A stretch of DNA of 64,000 nucleotides from NCBI GenBank assembly GCA_963070105.1, contig OY718804.1:4171317-4235316 (forward strand), read 5' to 3'. The DNA comes from Litomosoides sigmodontis (lineage: Eukaryota; Nematoda; Chromadorea; Rhabditida; Onchocercidae). The translations under genes were made by a program, and so were the position numbers. This document shows positions 38,237 to 51,435 of the stretch, piece by piece. Each line of letters starts with the position of its first letter. The first letter of the stretch is position 1. Below the pieces are notes generated by a model. It was given only the letters and a program-made list of their open reading frames with translations. It did not search any database and was not told where the DNA came from.

Positions 38237-39186
38237 TTTCTATAAGTGATTAAAATATTATCGTCATACATCGTTGTTACTACATGATTCAAGCCAGTGT
38301 AAATAGTTCACAGCGCACTAAACTGATCATTCTACTCAATTATAAGTATGGTGCAACAATTTTGTACCTAATCGGACGAAATACGAATGAAAATAACGCC
38401 TAAATGGGTGAACAGAAACGGCTACCTGAGCTTGACCAAAGGGGCAAGAAAGTTACAAGGAGAAGCGTATCCTCCAATTCGACAGTAAATCCTATGCATT
38501 TCATCAACTTCTTATTCATTAAGCTACTGTCACACTAAGCATCACATGAGTTAAATTGAAGTGGCCCAATAAATTCGCAAATTGAACTAAAACCGCGACC
38601 TCATTGTTCGAGTTGCGTCACATTGGCATTTGCGAACACCCAGTGGGTTTAAATAGGAATTTGATAATTTGAGGAGCGTGTGAGACAGTACCTCTCTAAT
38701 GTTATCGTTATCCTTCACAGATCTTAGCAATCATTAATGTCTCTCGAATTCAATGCTGTCTTCATGCGTGGTTATTGTGATCATTTTGTACAAGATATTT
38801 GGGAATAATTTTCGTAATGTTTGTACATTATTTGCAATCTCTGGCCAGTACAACATGTAGATTTTATTAGCATGAGAAGAACTTAAAGGAGAGATGTCAT
38901 TTCTTGGATAAGGTAGCGATGGACCGATGTTTGAATTCAATATAGATCGAACTAAATTTAAAAATTTCCGGAAGTATGAAACGCTCCTTTCGAAAATTTT
39001 TCCTGCCTTTTCATGTTTGCTTACTTTATCCTTAGCATCCATACCATCTGATATGAACTATCTGATATAAATTGGATATGAACTATCTGATATAAAATAT
39101 AGTTGTTTAAGTCACTTAATGTAACTTCTTTCCTATATTTTCAGACTAATTCTGCTCACTAGTACTCAACGTTGCATTGCTTGAAT
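38237..39186. promoter_or_regulatory. Shared divergent upstream region, MAK16/CDC45
   Basis: The MAK16 start (38236, minus) and CDC45 start (39187, plus) are head to head, so this 950-bp stretch should hold both promoters. No TATA box or known factor site could be assigned with confidence. It also contains an unexplained 102-codon minus-strand frame (38734-39042). Confidence 0.45.
38734..39042 (-). CDS. Orphan 102-aa open frame in divergent promoter region
   Basis: An uninterrupted ATG-to-stop frame with mixed, protein-like composition: basic at the start (MDAKDKVSKHEKAGK), then hydrophobic and aromatic residues (YFRKFLNLV, YMLYWPEI). It has no signal peptide and no recognised domain. It lies between MAK16 and CDC45 on the MAK16 strand. 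It could be a small single-exon gene, a transcribed upstream frame or chance. In AT-rich DNA a frame this long is uncommon but not rare. Confidence 0.25.
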   Translation of the reverse strand: MDAKDKVSKHEKAGKIFERSVSYFRKFLNLVRSILNSNIGPSLPYPRNDISPLSSSHANKIYMLYWPEIANNVQTLRKLFPNILYKMITITTHEDSIEFERH

Positions 39187-39458
39187 ATGATCGTGTGCGA
39201 AGATTTTAGGCAGTTTTTTTATGGAATAATTAAGAAAGATGTCAGTTTCTTTTTCTTTCTTGTTAGATACTTGTTCTCCCTTAAAACGCAAAGCATATTT
39301 GACAAAAAAAATCGACGTAAAATTTGAAAAGTCCAAATATGTCTGCTCTTTGCAGATATATAGTGTTATAAAATTGTTATAAAAATAGCTCTACAAAAAT
39401 TTGTAAAAAACTGTGCATTTGAAAAAAAGAACTGCAACAAGTAGGCACAACTTCACCG

Positions 39459-39537
<79 letters not shown>

Positions 39538-42500
39538 TGCTTAATTCTCTTTATGACTAAATGGTGCTTTCTTTTAGCATGTACTAATTATAGCAAATGT
39601 TGACGCGGATGCTGTTTGTGCGACACAGATATTGCTGGTAAGTAATTGGCTTTCTTATTTGCTAATTCAGAAATTGAATATCACTTTGAAAAACTAATTT
39701 GAGGTGAAGAATGTCACGGCCACCAATAATAAGGATGTTTGCTCTGTTACTTTTAGCGACCTAAGATATGTGTTATGCAAGGGTAACTAAGCTTGGTTCT
39801 CTTTTACAGACATAACATAGAATTAGGTGTGGTTACACCTTGGTTTTATGAGAAAAAGAAAATAAATATTTCGGGATGCGTCAGGAAATTCATACGCTTG
39901 AAATAAGTTCGTAAAAGTTGGGGTATTCCCGATGCTTTAAAGGTAGAAGTAATCATGGCTCTCAAACGGTCCTACTTGTATGGACCAATTAACTGTTACT
40001 TTAAAGTTGTAAGATTAAGCCAGCTTGATTTAAGGCAAGAAATTAAATCCGAAACATTGCTTCTTCACATCTGTATTACCGAGTATCGTCTTTAAAATCA
40101 AAAAATCCTAGGACTTGTTTGCGGCAGATGATGTGGCCTATACACTGGTGCCAGTTGATGGATGGGAAGGTTTTCGAACAGCAATGACGGAACACGGAGA
40201 GCAGGCTCACTCGGTTGTGCTCTTGAATTGTGGTGCTACAGAACCGTTGATTCCATACCTTCGTTCTGGTATGACCTTGTACGTGATTGATTCCAGGCGA
40301 CCTTTGAACTTATCGAACGTAAGTTTATTTAGAAATCATGATGAGAAATGACGGAAACGTAATGGTGGAGAGTGTTACGGTTAAAGAGAAATTATTTCTA
40401 TTTTGTTCGAGTGAAATATGACGAGTAAATTGAATTGTTCAAGTCCTACAAAATCTGTTTTATTAACATTTTGATACTTATGAATGAAACCTGGCTTGTG
40501 AGCACTGTCCTTAAAACTATAAGAAGATGAAATATTTCTATTATTGGGATACTCTTAAACTGTAACATTATTCTTTTAATTAGAAATGGCTGCAAGAGCT
40601 GAACTTTTGATACATACAGTAATGAATATAGAATTCATTCTGTTGTAAAATCGTTTGTTTTACAGGTATATTACGAGGATAACATCCGCCTGATTTTGAG
40701 TAGAGACGAATGGGAGCAACTGGACATCCCAAACATCTGTGATGTCGAAGTTTCAGATAGTTCATCTTCTGAAGAAAGTGAGGATGAAGATGAAACTGGC
40801 ATGGATGCGGATAATAGCAGGGATTTTTATGAAGGGTCGGGACAAGTGGGAGATGATAAAGCTAGCGAAAGTGGAAGTAATAAATTTTTCTTTAATCTTT
40901 GCATACAATAATTTATTTAGGTCTTGTTTTTATTATGTATTGAGCAAAATTTTATATAATTGTTCAACTTTCTGTATTTTAGTATTCATGTACTTTTAAA
41001 CTTGAATTTTTCGAATTTCTAGCATCTGAAACTAAACAATTAGAAGTTGCAAGAAGTTCAAGTGATGGGGAAAATGAAATGGAAAAAAGTGATCCTGATA
41101 CGGAACCAGTTGCCGATGCAGAACAATTAGGAGAATCTATTACTAGGCGCAGAAGGCGGGTCAGTGATATCGCAGATTCTATTGGGAGACGAGAAGCGAA
41201 ACGGCGGCGACGGATGGAACTTAAAAGACGTCGCGAAGATGTTTTGTGGAAGTATCACGAGAACTCTTGGTATGGACCGTCGGTTCGTTTTTAACTTTAC
41301 TTAATACATATCTGTGCGTTGGTAGAGCTGGAATTTTACAATTTTTCAGATTTGAAGTTTACGGACCTATTTAAGATTTTATAAAAATGGAATGAACTTG
41401 AATTAATTTGTAATTAATTATTGGTTTTGCAATTCATCATTTATTTCTAGAGTGCTGTACTGATGTTAGAAGTGGCTCATTCCGTGGGTCGAACTACAGT
41501 CGAAATGATGTGGTCAGCTGTAGTTGGCATAAGTAGTCAGATAGTGGAGTATTTGATAAGTCATGAATGCTATACGACCGTTTGTTTTGACCGTTTAAGG
41601 GCATTCAGGATGAAATTTTGTCCAGATGGATCAGATATTGTACGAGGTGATGATATTCTTCGACTGAAGTTCGATGATGAGTATGTCAATTTCTTTTCTG
41701 CATAACAATAAATATAAAATGTTTGGCGGAAAATACTTTTATGTTTTGTTAGTAAAAATTTTTTAATTTTTACTAACAAAATAAAGCAGTATTTTTGTTG
41801 TCAGTTTGTGGTTTATTTTCAACGGAGGAACTTTTTGTTAGCTGCCATTTCCTAAATTTGCATGCATATTGATTCCAAGTGTTAAATCAATCTGTTTTAC
41901 ATTACAGTGTGTTGTGCGTTCCTTGGTATTAAATTTGCACATAGTTACGAGTATTATCCTTAGCGGGAAATTTTGATTTGGGAAATTAGATGTATATGGC
42001 GACAACGAACTTTCCGGAAATTTTAATTTTTTTGTTTTTCTGGAAATTACAGTAGCCATGCTTAAAATGATAATTTGATAAAATATAAATTTAGGATAAT
42101 GTTGCCCTTGTACGCGCACTGGTCATTATACACGAGCATGGTACACAACGATTTTTTCTTTTGTTTAACGCAAATGTGGCAACAAAGTGGTGTGCTTATA
42201 ATGAAGGCTTTGCTGGCTGAACTTGAGTAAGTGAAAATAATGGATTCCTTTTTGTCTGTTTCTACTTGTAAGGACATCAGGTATTCCAAGTAATGTTCAT
42301 TTGAATTTGAAGAATATCAATTCTGGAGAAGCGATACACACAATATTGGAATTGAAAGTCGGTAACTGAAACAAATAGTTTTGTTTGGTAAAAACTTGAG
42401 TGGCGTTATATCGTATAACCCATCCTAATTACACATTTGGAAACGCTACGGTTTCTTAGTTGTTTCATACAGTATTATTAGGCAATTATATTTGTCCAAA

Positions 42501-45500
42501 AAGTATGTATCTGGTTAATTTATCAGATATGTTCGATGCAAATTAACTTGTAGGATAACCCTGGAAGAAAGCCATCAAGTTTATAGTGCACTTACATCAG
42601 AAAGGAAGGATGCAATATTTCGTCGTATATATAAACACATGGATGATGAATTTGCATCTTTTACAGCTCATATAGGATACAGTAACAAGTAAGATTTAAA
42701 CTGGATGTGCTGCAAGTTTTTGAAAAACCCGAGTAAATTTTTTGTTCCCCTCTATTTGTAAGGGCATCAGATATTCCATCTATTGTATATTTTTATCATA
42801 ACTGGTATAAATCTGTTGGGATTTGTTGAAGCGTATGAAGACACTAAAATGAATTTATTGTCATCGCAGTATAAGTTGAAAGGCCTGGATTTAAAAGTTT
42901 TAAATTATAGCATTCGAATTTAGTAATTCTTAGTCTTCGTGGTAAATTGTCAGAGGAATTTAATATAAAAAATCCAGACGGCTATAATGCTCAAAAAATT
43001 TTAGATACAATTCATGTGATTTTGCACGTGCCATTGCTGGTCGTATAAGCTATGGAGTCGTTGAAGTTGAATCGCCGTACGATCGCTTTATTGGTGCACA
43101 AGAAATCTTACAGAAATTCGTAGAAGGTTCTTTTTCATTTGGAATTGACTTTATAGAAGATCGAGAAGACAAGTTGTTAACTGTAACTGAACCGAATGTG
43201 TAATTAGTATTTGCAGTTTCAAATTATGAGTAATGATACTGTATCCTTGTTTTTAAGTGATTAATGAAATTATCGGATCCATTTTTCTTTCAGGAGGGGA
43301 TAAGACACCACTATCGAAAGCAATCGAGTCGTACAAAAGTTGTTTGACCAGCCTTGTAAATCTCGTCTTCATGTCGATTAGTCAAAGCCTTGTTGTTTCT
43401 ATTGGGTCATTCTACCTTTTGTGCCTTCCTCAGGTATGACCTATGCTGCCATACATTTAAACAAAAGGAGTTAAATTTGGAATGAATGAAGTTTAATGAA
43501 GATAGTTGAATTTTTTACCAAACAATTGCTGATTTTAAATTCTATTCTTCTCGCTGAAACTAATGCTTTCGTGCATCATTCAGGAAGATGAAGCACGTAT
43601 TTTGCAATGCAGACATTTTCTCTACATATTTATTCACTATGTTCTTCGAGCCTTTACCGTTTCAGTAAGATTTTAACGTTTTTTTGAGTTCTTTGATATC
43701 ATGAACTATTTTTTCTTATTAAGAAAGCATTTTTCAAGTTGTCAATCATATATATCGTTCAATATGCTTGATGGTTTTGGAATTTATTAAGTATTATAAG
43801 ACTACTTATTAGGAGTATCAGCTTCCATCTTTGCCCTATCCTCGCAAAAAATGGTGCTTATTCATAAGTTAGATAAGTCCACCAAATGTTGAGTGGGAAA
43901 TGGTTCATGTATGGTTTGCTAGCTGCATTTCTTCCGCCTGCAAAATTTTCTACATTTAAATCAATTTTTTTCTGAATTTAGCTAGGCATTTGAAGGATTT
44001 CTTCATCAAAATTTGCAGAGTCACTCAAAAAATCGTGCCAATCGACCATTATTTGTTGCTGTATCTATGAGTGGTGAAAATACTGGTTGGTTTCTGATAA
44101 CCGGCTCTATGCCTGCAAATACTGATTACGAAGACAGCAATCAGAAAAGGTCAATATTATATTTCCAAGTTTTGTTGTTTTTCAGTCTTTTATTTTTAAA
44201 TTATGATTTAAACATTATGGTATATTATGTTGTGGTATGTTATTTAAAGTATTGAAAGGTAAAAAAGGTGGAAAAATTCCTGTAACGGTCAGTAGAAGCG
44301 GTTACCAAACATCTTGAATTTGAAATGTCACTTTTTTATTACCATATGGATACACTGGTCACGTTATAGAAGTACGTTAAAAAAATGTAGGAAAAGATTT
44401 GCATTTGAGCATTTGAGAAAATTTCAGTTTCATTGGACGTGCAATGCAAAAAGTTGTGGAAAATTTTATACGTGATGGAGCTCGACGAGATTTTTTCGAT
44501 TCTGCAAGTAAGAAAATTTTTGTACTGTCATTTTATCTTTACCTCCTTTGTTTTATATTTGGAACGGACCTGTATCTACTAAAAATATAAGTCGCCCTCA
44601 TTTCATGATTTATTTTTATCTAAAAAGTAGTGTATGGATGGCAATATTAGAGATTTCCTGCTTTCTTTCAAATTGAACTATTAAGTGGTGATGATTCGCT
44701 CTGATCAGAAGGCTAGATTTTTCGATGGCCTTCAAGCAACGCTAGAAATTGAATGAAAGTTTTGCATCAATATCATTATATTTGAAAAAATTTTGTGATC
44801 TCTATACACTGTCACACTGTATAACTTCTATTGTCTTTCTGTTTTTATTTTATTTTTCTTTCTGTTGCTTGAATTTCCTTCCAAAGTAGCTTACATTTAT
44901 TTTTTTCATTATTTATTGTACGACAATTTTATGGTTTCGTCAGTGCTAGGAATACAAAAAATCTTGAAATAGAAATATAAAATCCAAGGTGATACACTTA
45001 GGGATAAAAAGAATGCAACAATTTATTCCATAACGTATGCAGTAAATTTTCACATTTTCTAGAATTGCAGTTTTTATTTTCACTGGTTTTTAGTCACAAA
45101 CTTTACGCGGATATTTTTTCATTGTTTTCATTGTTGGATGCAATCCTTATTCAAACATATCTGAATATCCAGTGCTTTTTAGGAATTTCCAATTTTGTTT
45201 TTTTTTTTCATTCGAAGACCATTGTTAGGTGCTGCTTTTGCAGCAGAACATGATTTATGGCTAAATCATTCGCACAGGATGTCTTGTTCTTATGTTGAGT
45301 TACATTTTCCTTCTTGCATTTTGTTAATGCTTGGAAATAAACTTTTTTCAATTTTTCAACACCATAAACTAAATTAATTTAGAAAGCAAATATCGAAATT
45401 GATGATTCTGCAAGTCTTGCGATTAAGGTACCATGTGCTGGCCCTCAAACTTCTATCTCTCCCTATGATCATTTCAGAATTTCATCTGTAACTCCTGGTT

Positions 45501-45574
45501 TTTGTAATTCATACGTTAGATCGAAATCTTATGATGTTGAATTTGAACTATATGCTGTGATCGGAAGTTTCTGA
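39187..45574 (+). CDS. CDC45: CDC45, component of the CMG replicative helicase
   Basis: CDC45 joins MCM2-7 and GINS to form the helicase that opens replication forks in the nucleus. Predicted 687 aa (human 566). Exons: 39187-39240, 39578-39637, 40112-40318, 40666-40876, 41023-41282, 41451-41680, 42095-42226, 42554-42688, 43005-43126, 43294-43433, 43584-43664, 43986-44149, 44428-44507, 45387-45574. Diagnostic pieces are the start MIVCEDFRQFFYGIIKKD, HVLIIANVDADAVCATQ (degenerate DHH-type core), AYTLVPVDGWEGF, LNCGA, YVIDSRRPLNLSN, an acidic insert (SSSEESEDEDE), an Arg-rich helix (RREAKRRRRMELKRRR), LPLYAHWSLYTSM, FTAHIGYSNKYNS, and SFIGRAMQKVVENF near the C-terminus. The acidic and linker parts make it longer than human. 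The last exon is tentative: a more canonical acceptor at 45383 would give a very short end (KSKYRN). An AATAAA follows the stop by about 50 bp. Confidence 0.93.
39460..39534. repeat. (TA)n microsatellite in CDC45 intron 1
   Basis: An uninterrupted run of about 37 TA dinucleotides in the first CDC45 intron, ending 43 bp before exon 2. Such a tract can extrude as a cruciform and is prone to length change. Confidence 0.98.
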
Positions 45575-45838
45575 AATTCATTAAATTATCGACATTGATT
45601 TCTTTGTCATCTGCACGCACAGCAATAAAGTTATAATTCAATTCAATATTAAAAGGCAAAAAAATTTAACTGGTAAATATATGTAATAAATTTCACATTT
45701 AAAATTTTCTTTTTGCAATCAGTGCGCATAAATTGGATCATATTTGTCGATAGGGTTCGGCAATAGGTTGAAGCTAAAAAGCAGTAAATTATAAAAGTCA
45801 AGTTCAGAAATATAAAAAGTTTAATCAGTTAAAGTAAA

Positions 45839-47638
45839 TTATAAGAGTATAAATCGTACCAAATTATAGAATTGTGCATTGATCCAATCACAATCAACAT
45901 TTGGTTTTCCTCGTGGTGGTAGTGTTTCGGATTTGGGCCACATATTAGGATCGTACACATGACGTTCGGTTTGCCACAGTCCATAGGCGCAATTCTGTTC
46001 GAAGCAAAAGCGCAACTCTTCGTCATTTATGCACTGAATATCTTGACGCATCTGAAGTTATTTCTTTTGAAAAACTAAGTTTGAGAAAGCATTTTGAGAA
46101 ATGTTCCGTCTTAAGAATTTCATAAATGTCACAATTGCAGTCGATGATAAAAATTCCCAATAAATGTTTGTAGTTTGAAAAATCCCTTCTGATTTTATCA
46201 CTTACCCTTATCAGTGCTTCATTGCCACAATTGTATCGGACAACATTTAATAAACTTTGCACATTTACATGTTCTCCGTCTCGACGAAAATAATACATCA
46301 AGGCGATACGCAATACATCGCGTTCCGAACGAACCGGTAGGCTATCACGTTTCAACAGTGCTTCTACTGCTCCCTGGTCCAGTAGTGGGAATCGTACATC
46401 CAAAACTACCTAAAATCAAACACGAGCGGTAGAAAGGAAGAAGGATCACTAAATAATCGTATAAGGCATAAAAGGAATCATAAAAGGAACCTAAAAGGAA
46501 TTATTTATTAGTTGATTTCAAATTAAACTTTTCGAAATCTTGTAAAATTTGGATTCTATATTAAGTATACCTCTTCCAGAGATTTCATCACATAGCTGAG
46601 AACGAAATCTTTTGTTCGAAGTGATAAATCAGAATGTCGATGGCAGCTAATATTCCAACAGTCCAATAAAGAATTATACTCAGCTGATTTTTGAACAATA
46701 AATTTTTCAATTATTGATCTCATTGATGTTACCTGTTAAGACAAACATGCCAACACTTTTGATCGCCATGTAATTGTAGTAAATTTCAAGTTAGAAGTTT
46801 GTATCAAGAAAAAGCTTTTCAAATCTACATAATTTGTTCAAATTTTGAAATTTGTCCTTAATAATGCTTTCATCAGCTTAAGCTTCAGTGAAAAAATCTT
46901 CAACATATCTCGCAATTTATCAATTACCTGAAGTTTGCTGCATAAAACTAAGAGTTCCGGAATTTCAGCCAGCGAACACGGTAGAATGCCAGTATAAAAG
47001 AAATTAACCATCCGGCGAACAGCATTAGCATCATAATTTGTAAGATTATTAATGTTTAATATCGCCGGGCTATTTTGCATTACCATTTCCTTCGAATATT
47101 GTCGACGGAAATATCCGGAATGAGCTAGAGCTATTTCAGAATGAAGTGTTATCGTAGTGTTATCACTAAGCTGAAACAAATTATCATCAATCATACCATA
47201 CCTTTTCTATCATCTCACGGCTAAAATAATTGCATCACTTGAAGTTAATAACCTGTATTAGTTAACTTGTTAGATCCAACCAAAACATTTATTTAGAGCA
47301 GATATTTAAAATTCAAAATATATTGTACATTTGTTAAAAAGTACCATAATTGAAATATCTGGCCGTGGTTTATCACTTGATGTTTGAACTTGATCCAAAT
47401 AATGAGATAGCTTAAAGACAAAAGGTTTTATAATGTATAACAACAATTTTAAAAAAATTTCTTGGCTAACAAAAGTTACAGCGCTGCATTTATTGTCAAT
47501 AAAAATAAAACATTCACTTTTCTATTATTATCTTAGCATCGATAAACAACTGAAAAATGATGGGACCTGAGCTTGATGAGAAAGCAAATTGAATTTGCTC
47601 GGATTCCACATTAATCGATAATCGCTTTGTTGAGACAT
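45839..47638 (-). CDS. BTB-BACK domain protein
   Basis: Predicted 319-aa protein. Exons in gene order: 47638-47567, 47410-47345, 47170-46928, 46732-46571, 46409-46206 and 46051-45839. Residues about 40-127 form a BTB/POZ domain: PDISIM then LSDNTTITLHSEIALAHSGYF, NDALTN-like core (INNLTNYDANAVRRMVNFFYTG) shortened here to its ends INNL and FFYTG, and the closing helix LLVLCSKLQ. A BACK-like helical region follows (about 128-250: SIIEKFIVQKSAEYNSLLDCW, truncated to SIIEKF, and ERDVLRIALMYYF). The C-terminal part (CAYGLWQTERHVYDP) is unassigned, and no Kelch or MATH domain was seen. BTB-BACK proteins are often adaptors for Cullin-3 ubiquitin ligases; that role is inferred. A donor at 45859 could add a short alternative end near 45738. 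The 3' end lies 265 bp from that of CDC45, tail to tail. Confidence 0.8.
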
Positions 47639-48375
47639 TTTCGGTTTTTTGACCTTTATTGATACCGACTGATACTTTCCTACAAACATTAACTGGAATT
47701 ATTACAGCTTTTAACAAAAGAATTAAGTTTTAGAAAAGAAAAGGAATAAAAGATGTAATAAAAGAGGTTTAACGGAACAAAGTGATTTCATCCACGGCTC
47801 ATAATTTTAACTTTCGATTACACAGTTTTAGGGAGAAAAAAGTAGGAAAGAACGAAAAAAGAGCCCACAATTCTTCTTCAGAAATAAAATGAGAAAACCG
47901 CTCAGCAGAAGTTGAGTGAATTGAATAAGTGTATTTTGTGGATTATTCCTTAAAGTTAGCATTTTTTGCATATTTTATGCAAATTAGTAAGAGACAAATA
48001 GATTCGCGCTCGCAACAAATTACAACCATTACTCTAAAAATTTTTTGGTAAGTTCTTAGTTAGTTGCTCTTATTTTCTCGCATTTTAAAAGTAATTTTTT
48101 CACTCTATCTTCTATTTCATAATTTTTTTTGGGTTAAATTTTTTTAGTGACGAGAAAAAGAATAGGAAACAAATGGGCGAATGGTGAAGAGCTCTTTTCA
48201 GCAAATATGTTTTTCATTGCTTGCCAACTTTTTATTCTTCCAAGAATTTATGATAATAAATATTTATTCCATAAAATCAATCCTTGTTTTTGCATTAAAT
48301 TACATTGGACTACTCGGAAAGTGCAAAAAATTTAGAGCAGTGAACAAATTGTTGGCTTGACGTAGCATGTATCTA

Positions 48376-49535
48376 TCAATTCCACCATTTCTGAAATAAG
48401 AAGTCATATTTTAAAATGAAATTTGAAACCGAAGAAGCCCATAATTTTACAGTTTCAGTAATATTTAATTTTTAATTATCCATATTTTCCAAAACTTTTA
48501 CCCCTAAATGTATGCTTTACTCACATTTGCGCTATCATTGCTGATGGATTTACTTCCCATCTGTGACACTGTTTTATTTATGGGTGATGCTAAAAAAACA
48601 AATAAAATTCCATGACGAATTAAAGTTTGAATCGCTAATACTGATCGGTTCATTCAACATTTGTCATTTCATTTACCAAAAATAAAATTGAATTTTGTCC
48701 ATAAATTTCAAACTTATTTACGCCCTGTTTTTACGGTACTTGAAAAGAAACTTAAAGCTTTACACGAAATGAATGAACTAACTTTCCATCGATAGTTCAT
48801 CATTAAGCTTCCGTTTGCACCTTCTTTTTGCCGCACGAATTCTCAAAATTCCCATCGCCATTTCCAATATTGCAACAATCGTAAGTATTATTATCAGAAC
48901 TACCGTAATTATCAGCAACATCGGAAATCTAATCATTTTTTCTAATATAATTAGTCATAACAAATATTTTTTCGTTATAATTATTAAAATCAATTATGAA
49001 ATTATCCTTACTCGCCACACTGATAGAATATCATGTGTCGTAAATTTTTGAATGCAGCTGTCTTAATCACTTCCATATCATCGTCTGGTACCAATTCACA
49101 GTTCAAATTAATTCCCAGTATATGGCATTTATTTAAGCAATCATTCCGAGCATATAAATACCGTTGTTGTAGAATTGATGCTTTTCGTAGCAATTGTTGC
49201 AGTATTCCTTCTGATAACATTACTTTAATTTTTACATTTCGCAGCAATTTCTCCTCCTGACCACAATAGACACCTGAGAACTGTTGCTGTAAACTGTTAT
49301 TAATTACAAAAATTTGATTTAAAAATATTAATTAAGATTTTTAAATGAATGTGAAAGATTTAGAATATTGACTGCGGCTTTTATTAACTGTAAAAATTGA
49401 TGTTCGTAAAGGATTATGCAACAACGGATTGAGTTGTTTTTTAAGATTTGGCTTGTTACGAAGATGTTTGTTGAGCAGTACAGCGATGTTATGGAAATGA
49501 ATAGCTGAGATGTTTCCACATTTATCTGATTCACA
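48376..49535 (-). CDS. Orphan single-pass membrane protein (5' end not found)
   Basis: Five phase-consistent exons in gene order: 49535-49389, 49286-49012, 48928-48783, 48589-48525 and 48390-48376, giving about 215 residues with the N-terminus missing. The first 140 residues contain seven cysteines (CESDKCGN, GVYCGQEE, NDCLNKCHI, NCEL, FYQCGE), as expected for an extracellular domain. The membrane helix MLLIITVVLIIILTIVAIL follows, then a strongly basic stop-transfer stretch (RIRAAKRRCKRKL) and a short Ser-rich tail ending KWWN. This reads as a type I membrane protein, outside domain first. No family was recognised. Upstream exons, including a signal peptide, should lie between 49536 and about 50450; ATG 50378 on the minus strand opens a short hydrophobic frame but could not be linked. 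It lies on the same strand as, and 740 bp upstream of, the BTB gene. Confidence 0.6.
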
Positions 49536-51435
49536 CTGCAAAAATTTATCGAAATGTTACGTATATTAAGCAAAATGTACGGATGGAGATAAATAGAGAT
49601 AATCCTTAGCACAATGACAGCGATATGGTACTGTAAGCACCATTAATTACTGTATTATAGGATTGCAAAAATACTAATTAAAATTTCTAATAAATATTTC
49701 ATTGTTAGAAAATGATTAATGCATGCATGAATGCGGAATGTTTTTTTTTTTGCATCTCATTAATTGCTACTGCTAATGCAGCAAGCATACACTAATTAAT
49801 AAAAAAGTGTGTAAAATTTTAAATTGCAACAATGAAAGGAAGGAAAGAGGAGCTGAAAATTAAGAAATAATGTATTTTTTTGCAGAAAAAAATTGAAACT
49901 ATTTAAATTTTCAAAATATTTCGAAAATGACACACTAATAGCTACTGGTACATTGAAACTTAAACCTGTTTCGTAGTTCTGCAAGCTTCAAATGTTGTAC
50001 AGACTGTGTGATTTATTGCGTACTCCACGCAGTCTTTCTAGAACGACTAACTTTTATTTCAGTGTACTTAACAGGCATGTTCATGCGCTAATTACTAATT
50101 ACGTTAAGTACACAGCAGTAAGTGTGTGTACCCTTTTCGGTAAATATGCAACGCTATTTCCCTTCCGAATACTTATTACCTTCCCGGAATATATGTATTG
50201 GCTTATCAAACACTCATAATAAGTCTGACATTAAATGATAAGCGTGCGCTATTCATTCCCAAAAGAGAGAACAGTACAAGCAATGTCCAGGTGGACCGGA
50301 ACATTGCCCCGTAAAAACTATTTTACTGTACGCAATAACACCATTACGACACGTCCCACTTTATTCATCATTTTATATCTCTTAAACTCTAGAATTTTTT
50401 ATGTAAATTTTAAAGCTTTTTTTCTTTGGAAATTTTCGAGAGTCTAAAAAGTTTTCAGGTAGCTTACGTGCTACACAGATCTTTGCAATCATTCCGAAAC
50501 TAGATAAGAGGAATTTGGTATTGCAGTATATTTAGTGATACTAATATTACTGAAAAGACAGAGTTCATTGTCATCCTACAGATGATTCATGGATGCTTGT
50601 GTAAGAATACAGGAGCATGCAAGAATGCAAGAATATTTTCCATTATTTGGCACGAGATAGATGGTCAACTCTGAGGATCGAATTTATGATGAGATCATCT
50701 AATCCGCACAACCACAACTGATTTAACGCAATATCTCAGATGGTCATATCAAATCAGTAAAGTCTCCTTTTACTGGGTTTCCTCGTTACGAAGTGTTCAG
50801 GTAAAAAGTCTGATAATTTTCTAAAAGCTAACGTACAGCGATAGATAACTCGCAAGACTATTTCAAATGTTCATTATGTCAGAAAAAGAGCTCATGAATA
50901 ACCCTGAAACTATGAAATTTCAATAAATTTACGGTTAGAATTGAAAAGTGATATTCCGGAGATAAATAACGGAATCACGATATACAGACAAACCAGCCTA
51001 AATATGAAAAAAAACAAATAAGATAGACCTTAGTCTATGGATGGGCAGATCCTGCAGATCCTAGTCCACCGATTGAGGAATACCTCAACTAGTCAGATTT
51101 CACTTACCGGGAATTACAATCTCGATGAATGGGCTTCTTCTGGGATTTTTTGAATTTTGCAGCAATTCTTGCACTCTCTAAAATCGGAAAGCTATTTTTT
51201 ACTCTTTCTCTCTGGCAACAACACCATCCTTCTCGCACTCTAACCACCTCGAACCTTATAAAAAAATAGCGCTATTTCTTTCTCAGGATAAACGGTCAAA
51301 TTGCGAAATTTAGGAATAATTGTCTGGAGATACCTGGAAGTGCTGAAGTAGCCGCTCGAGCATCACGGACAGTGTGACCTGTACTGCGCTGTATTTCAGG
51401 TTATGAAAGAAGAAGTGATTAAGGATGAGTGCAAA
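49536..51435. other. Unresolved region between divergent genes
   Basis: It probably holds the missing 5' exons and promoter of the minus-strand membrane protein and the promoter of the plus-strand POLR3E gene. Several short open frames occur, but none shows a family match or a convincing splice chain. No repeat element or RNA gene was recognised. Confidence 0.5.

Noticed and set aside
39460..39534. TA tract as a promoter element of CDC45
   Set aside because: It lies inside intron 1, because exon 1 (39187-39240) matches the CDC45 N-terminus. It is a plain microsatellite.
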